Shown: piece by piece, positions 61,508-64,000 of the stretch
Position numbering within the stretch: the first letter of the stretch is position 1
Layout of the letters: every line of letters begins with the position of its first letter
From: Frankia sp. R82
GTDB taxonomy: Bacteria; Actinomycetota; Actinomycetes; Frankiales; Frankiaceae
Length of the DNA: 64,000 bases
Reading direction: 5' to 3'
Assembly: GCF_023716925.1 (NCBI RefSeq)
Contig: NZ_JAMQQG010000004.1
Location: 1 to 64,000, forward strand
The notes under the pieces: generated by a model
What the model was told of the DNA's origin: nothing
Seen by the model: the letters and a program-made list of their open reading frames with translations, nothing else
The model's database searches: none
Program-made: the position numbers and the translations under genes

Positions 61508-64000
61508 CAGCGGTCCTGACGGATGTCACCGGCGACCGCCTCCGGCGCGCCGCCCCCATCGTCACCACCGCTGGCCGCGGGCCCCGCGTCGGCTGCCCCG
61601 GCATCGGCGGCCTTGCGGGCGCGCGCCGTTCCCGTCTTCGCCGCACCGGTCTTCGCGGCGGCCGACTTCGCGGTGCCCGTCCTCGCCGCGGTTGTCTTCT
61701 TCGTGCCGGCCTTCGTGCCGGCCTTCGTGCTGGCCTTGGTGGCTCCGGTCTGCGCCGAGGCGGACCCGTCCTCGTCGCCCGTGGCAGGGTCGCTCTTCGC
61801 GGCCTTGGCAGTGGTCGTCTTCGTCGCCCTGGCCTTCGCGGTGCCGGTTTTCGCGGTGCCGGTCTTGGCGGTGCCGGTCTTGGCGGTGCCGGCGGACTTC
61901 GTGGTGGTGCGGGTGGTGCGCCGGGGGGTGGCCGGACCGCGGGCCCGGCGGTCGGCCAGCAGTTCGGCGGCCCGGGCATCGGTGATCGTCTCGACGGCGT
62001 CACCCTTGCGCAGGCTCGCGTTGGTCTCCCCGTCGGTCACGTACGGACCGAACCGCCCTTCCCGCACGACCATCGGCTTGCCGCTGGCCGGGTCGGCGCC
62101 GAGCTCACGCAGCGGCGGTGTTGCCGCGGCCTGGCGGCGTCCACGGGCCTTGGGCTGCGCGAGCAGTGCCAGCGCCTCGTCCAGGGTGACGGTGAACAGC
62201 TGCTCCTCGGACTCGAGCGAACGGCTTTCCGTGCCCTTTTTGACGTAGGGGCCGTACCGGCCGTTCTGGGCGGTGATCTCCTCGCCGTCCTCGGCGGGGC
62301 CGAGGCTGCGCGGCAGGGACAGCAGCCGGATCGCGTCCTCGAGGGTCAGTGTTTCCAGCGACATGGTGCGCAGCAGGCTGGACGTGCGCGGCGGATCGGT
62401 GTCGGTGGTGACGTAGGGGCCGAAGCGGCCGGCCTTGGCGGTGATGGTCGCGCCGGTGGCCGCATCGGTGCCGAGCACCCGGTCACCACTGGGTGCGGCC
62501 AGCAGTTCAAGCGCGTGCGCGACGGTGAGCTCATCGGGGGCAAGATCTTCCGGGACGCTGGCGCGGCCCTCGCCATGCTGCACGTAGGGGCCGTACCGCC
62601 CGACCCGGACGACCACGGTCGCGCCGTCCTCGGCCGGGCCGAGCGGGATCGAGTTCACCTCGCGCGCGTCGATCTCGCCGAGCCGTTCACTGACCAGCGT
62701 CTTGAGACCCGCGTCGGCAGCGGTGTCGGCGGCGGAGCCGTTGCCGAAGTAGAACCGGGTGAGCCAGTCGGTGGACGCGGCGGTGCCGGCGGCGATCTCG
62801 TCGAGATCGTCCTCCATGGTCGCGGTGAAGCGGTAGTCGACCAGCCGGCCGAAGTGATCCTCGAGCAGGCCGACGACGGCGAACGCGACAAAGCTCGGGA
62901 CCAGCGCCGAGCCCTTCTTCCACACGTAGCCGCGGTCCTGGATGGTGCCGATGATCGAGGCGTAGGTGGACGGCCGGCCGATGCCGAGCTCCTCGAGCGT
63001 CTTGACCAGACTGGCCTCGGTGAACCGGGCCGGCGGGCTGGTGGCGTGCCCGCGCGGGGTCAGTGACCGGACGGTGAGCGCGTCGCCCTGCCGGACGTCC
63101 GGCAGACGCCGTTCGCGGTCCTCGAGCTCGGCGTCCGGGTCGTCGGCGCCCTCGACGTAGGCGCGCAGGAAACCGGGGAAGGTGATGACCTTGCCAGATG
63201 CGGAGAACTCGGCGTTCTCGCCGGTCGAGGACGTCGCGCCGAGGCGGATCGTGGCGGAGGTGCCGCGGGCATCGGCCATCTGGCTGGCGACCGTGCGCTG
63301 CCAGATCAGTTCGTACAGGCGGTAGGAGTCGGCATCCAGCTCGCCGCGCACGTCCCCCGGGGTGCGGAAATGATCTCCCGCGGGTCGGATCGCCTCGTGC
63401 GCCTCCTGCGCGTTCTTGACCTTCTTGGTGTAGGTCCGGGGCTGCGCCGGGACGTACTCGGCGCCGTAGAGCGTCTCGGCCTGCGCGCGGGCCGCGGTCA
63501 GCGCGGTCTCGGACAGGTTCGTCGAGTCGGTACGCATGTAGGTGATGTAGCCGTTCTCGTACAGCCGCTGCGCGATCTGCATCGTGCGCTGGCTGGAGTA
63601 GCGCAGCTTGCGCCCGGCCTCCTGCTGCAGCGTCGAGGTCATGAACGGCGGGTACGGCGAGCGGCGGTACGGCTTGGTCTCCACCGAGCGCACGGCGAAC
63701 GCGGCGTCGGCGAGACGTTCGGCGAGCGCCTGGGCGCCCGACTCGTCCAGCCGGGTGACGCCGGCCGTGGTCAGCTCGCCGATGGGGGAGAAGTCCCGGC
63801 CGGTCGCGATCCGGGCGCCGTCCAGGGCGACCAGGGTCGCCGGCAGCGGCGTGCGTTCCACCCCGCTCACCCCGGCGGCGCGGGCGACGGTGGCCCCGAA
63901 GACACCCTCGATGTTCCAGTACTCCGCCGAGCGGAACCGCATCCGGGCCCGCTCCCGCTCCACCAGCACGCGGGTGGCAACGCTCTGCACCCGGCCGGCC
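61507..64000 (-). CDS. topA: DNA topoisomerase I (N-terminus beyond window)
   Basis: The last 831 residues of a type IA topoisomerase; the Toprim N-terminus lies past the right edge, since the frame stays open (AGRVQSVATRVLVERE). The catalytic Tyr is in GYITYMRTDSTNLS. Further signatures: YSSQRTMQIAQRLYENG, EAHEAIRPAG, ARFTEASLVKTLEELGIGRPSTYASII. Several C-terminal topo repeats follow (GRYGPYVQHGEG, GRFGPYVTTD, GRYGPYVKKGT, GRFGPYVTDGE). A Lys/Ala/Thr-rich tail of about 110 residues ends the protein, typical of actinobacterial TopA. It relaxes negative supercoils. Confidence 0.97.
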   Translation of the reverse strand, partial: AGRVQSVATRVLVERERARMRFRSAEYWNIEGVFGATVARAAGVSGVERTPLPATLVALDGARIATGRDFSPIGELTTAGVTRLDESGAQALAERLADAAFAVRSVETKPYRRSPYPPFMTSTLQQEAGRKLRYSSQRTMQIAQRLYENGYITYMRTDSTNLSETALTAARAQAETLYGAEYVPAQPRTYTKKVKNAQEAHEAIRPAGDHFRTPGDVRGELDADSYRLYELIWQRTVASQMADARGTSATIRLGATSSTGENAEFSASGKVITFPGFLRAYVEGADDPDAELEDRERRLPDVRQGDALTVRSLTPRGHATSPPARFTEASLVKTLEELGIGRPSTYASIIGTIQDRGYVWKKGSALVPSFVAFAVVGLLEDHFGRLVDYRFTATMEDDLDEIAAGTAASTDWLTRFYFGNGSAADTAADAGLKTLVSERLGEIDAREVNSIPLGPAEDGATVVVRVGRYGPYVQHGEGRASVPEDLAPDELTVAHALELLAAPSGDRVLGTDAATGATITAKAGRFGPYVTTDTDPPRTSSLLRTMSLETLTLEDAIRLLSLPRSLGPAEDGEEITAQNGRYGPYVKKGTESRSLESEEQLFTVTLDEALALLAQPKARGRRQAAATPPLRELGADPASGKPMVVREGRFGPYVTDGETNASLRKGDAVETITDARAAELLADRRARGPATPRRTTRTTTKSAGTAKTGTAKTGTAKTGTAKARATKTTTAKAAKSDPATGDEDGSASAQTGATKASTKAGTKAGTKKTTAARTGTAKSAAAKTGAAKTGTARARKAADAGAADAGPAASGGDDGGGAPEAVAGDIRQDR
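61837..61896. repeat. 15-bp tandem repeat in topA tail
   Basis: Units such as CGCGGTGCCGGTTTT and GGCGGTGCCGGTCTT in four steps encode repeated KTGTA on the minus strand within the basic DNA-binding tail. Confidence 0.85.

Noticed and set aside
59102-61519. 805-codon plus-strand frame opposite the MFS-Tmk gene
   Set aside because: Repeating Gly/Asp/Gln/Arg composition typical of antisense to membrane proteins; no domain.

Overview
The window is very GC-rich chromosomal DNA from an actinomycete. The best guess is Frankia or a close relative, with moderate confidence. The supporting features are HAIR heat-shock operators, a Bpa-type proteasome activator, an F420-type LLM oxidoreductase, a GAF-ANTAR regulator, a DUF5753 helix-turn-helix regulator, an MFS-thymidylate kinase fusion and frequent GTG/TTG starts. 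It reads as ordinary core genome with small accessory patches. There is no rRNA, CRISPR array, transposase or integrase.

Layout. 1-3000: dnaK and grpE on the minus strand, read from a promoter covered by two HAIR operators; the left edge is an odd poly-G tract. 3.9-8.2 kb: a membrane NERD protein and an EtfD-like Fe-S oxidoreductase. 8.2-12.5 kb: dcd, a phosphoglucomutase-like HAD plus GH65 phosphorylase pair, and tRNA-Gly. 13.2-17.1 kb: a PfkB sugar kinase, a PIG-L deacetylase and a GT4 glycosyltransferase. 17.9-23.8 kb: a class II amidotransferase, an LLM oxidoreductase, a GAF-ANTAR regulator and an ABC exporter pair. 23.9-30 kb: two MFS efflux pumps, one paired with a MarR regulator and clear palindromic operators, the other flanked by two XRE/MmyB-like regulators; tRNA-Ser lies between. 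30.2-35 kb: a small zinc protein, a free-standing asparagine-synthetase-like amidotransferase domain, small membrane proteins, and an ECF sigma factor with a membrane partner. 35.8-41.6 kb: nitroreductase, quinone oxidoreductase, Bpa, and the TldD/TldE pair. 42.1-45.6 kb: a small protein with a DUF5753 regulator, a Cof-type HAD phosphatase, and hisE-hisG. 45.7-53.7 kb, minus strand: folE, ftsH, a TilS-Hpt fusion, a zinc metalloprotease and dacB. 54.2-56.7 kb: ppa, tRNA-Thr and an OmpR-type response regulator. 56.7-64 kb, minus strand: a tightly packed run of topA (cut by the window edge), MFS-Tmk, holB and a PSP1/RicT-like gene.

Most notable. (1) tilS and hpt are joined in one reading frame, but hpt keeps its own strong ribosome binding site, and the linker contains an 18-bp minisatellite. 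(2) The thymidylate kinase half of the MFS-Tmk fusion has lost the P-loop lysine and the DRY arginine. (3) An AT-rich, nearly perfect 57-bp palindrome lies in the dnaK upstream region. (4) Several different short tandem-repeat arrays (15-19 bp) sit between or at the ends of genes. (5) The MarR/MFS and XRE/MFS divergent pairs show readable operators. I did not find a clearly new multi-gene defence or biosynthetic system.
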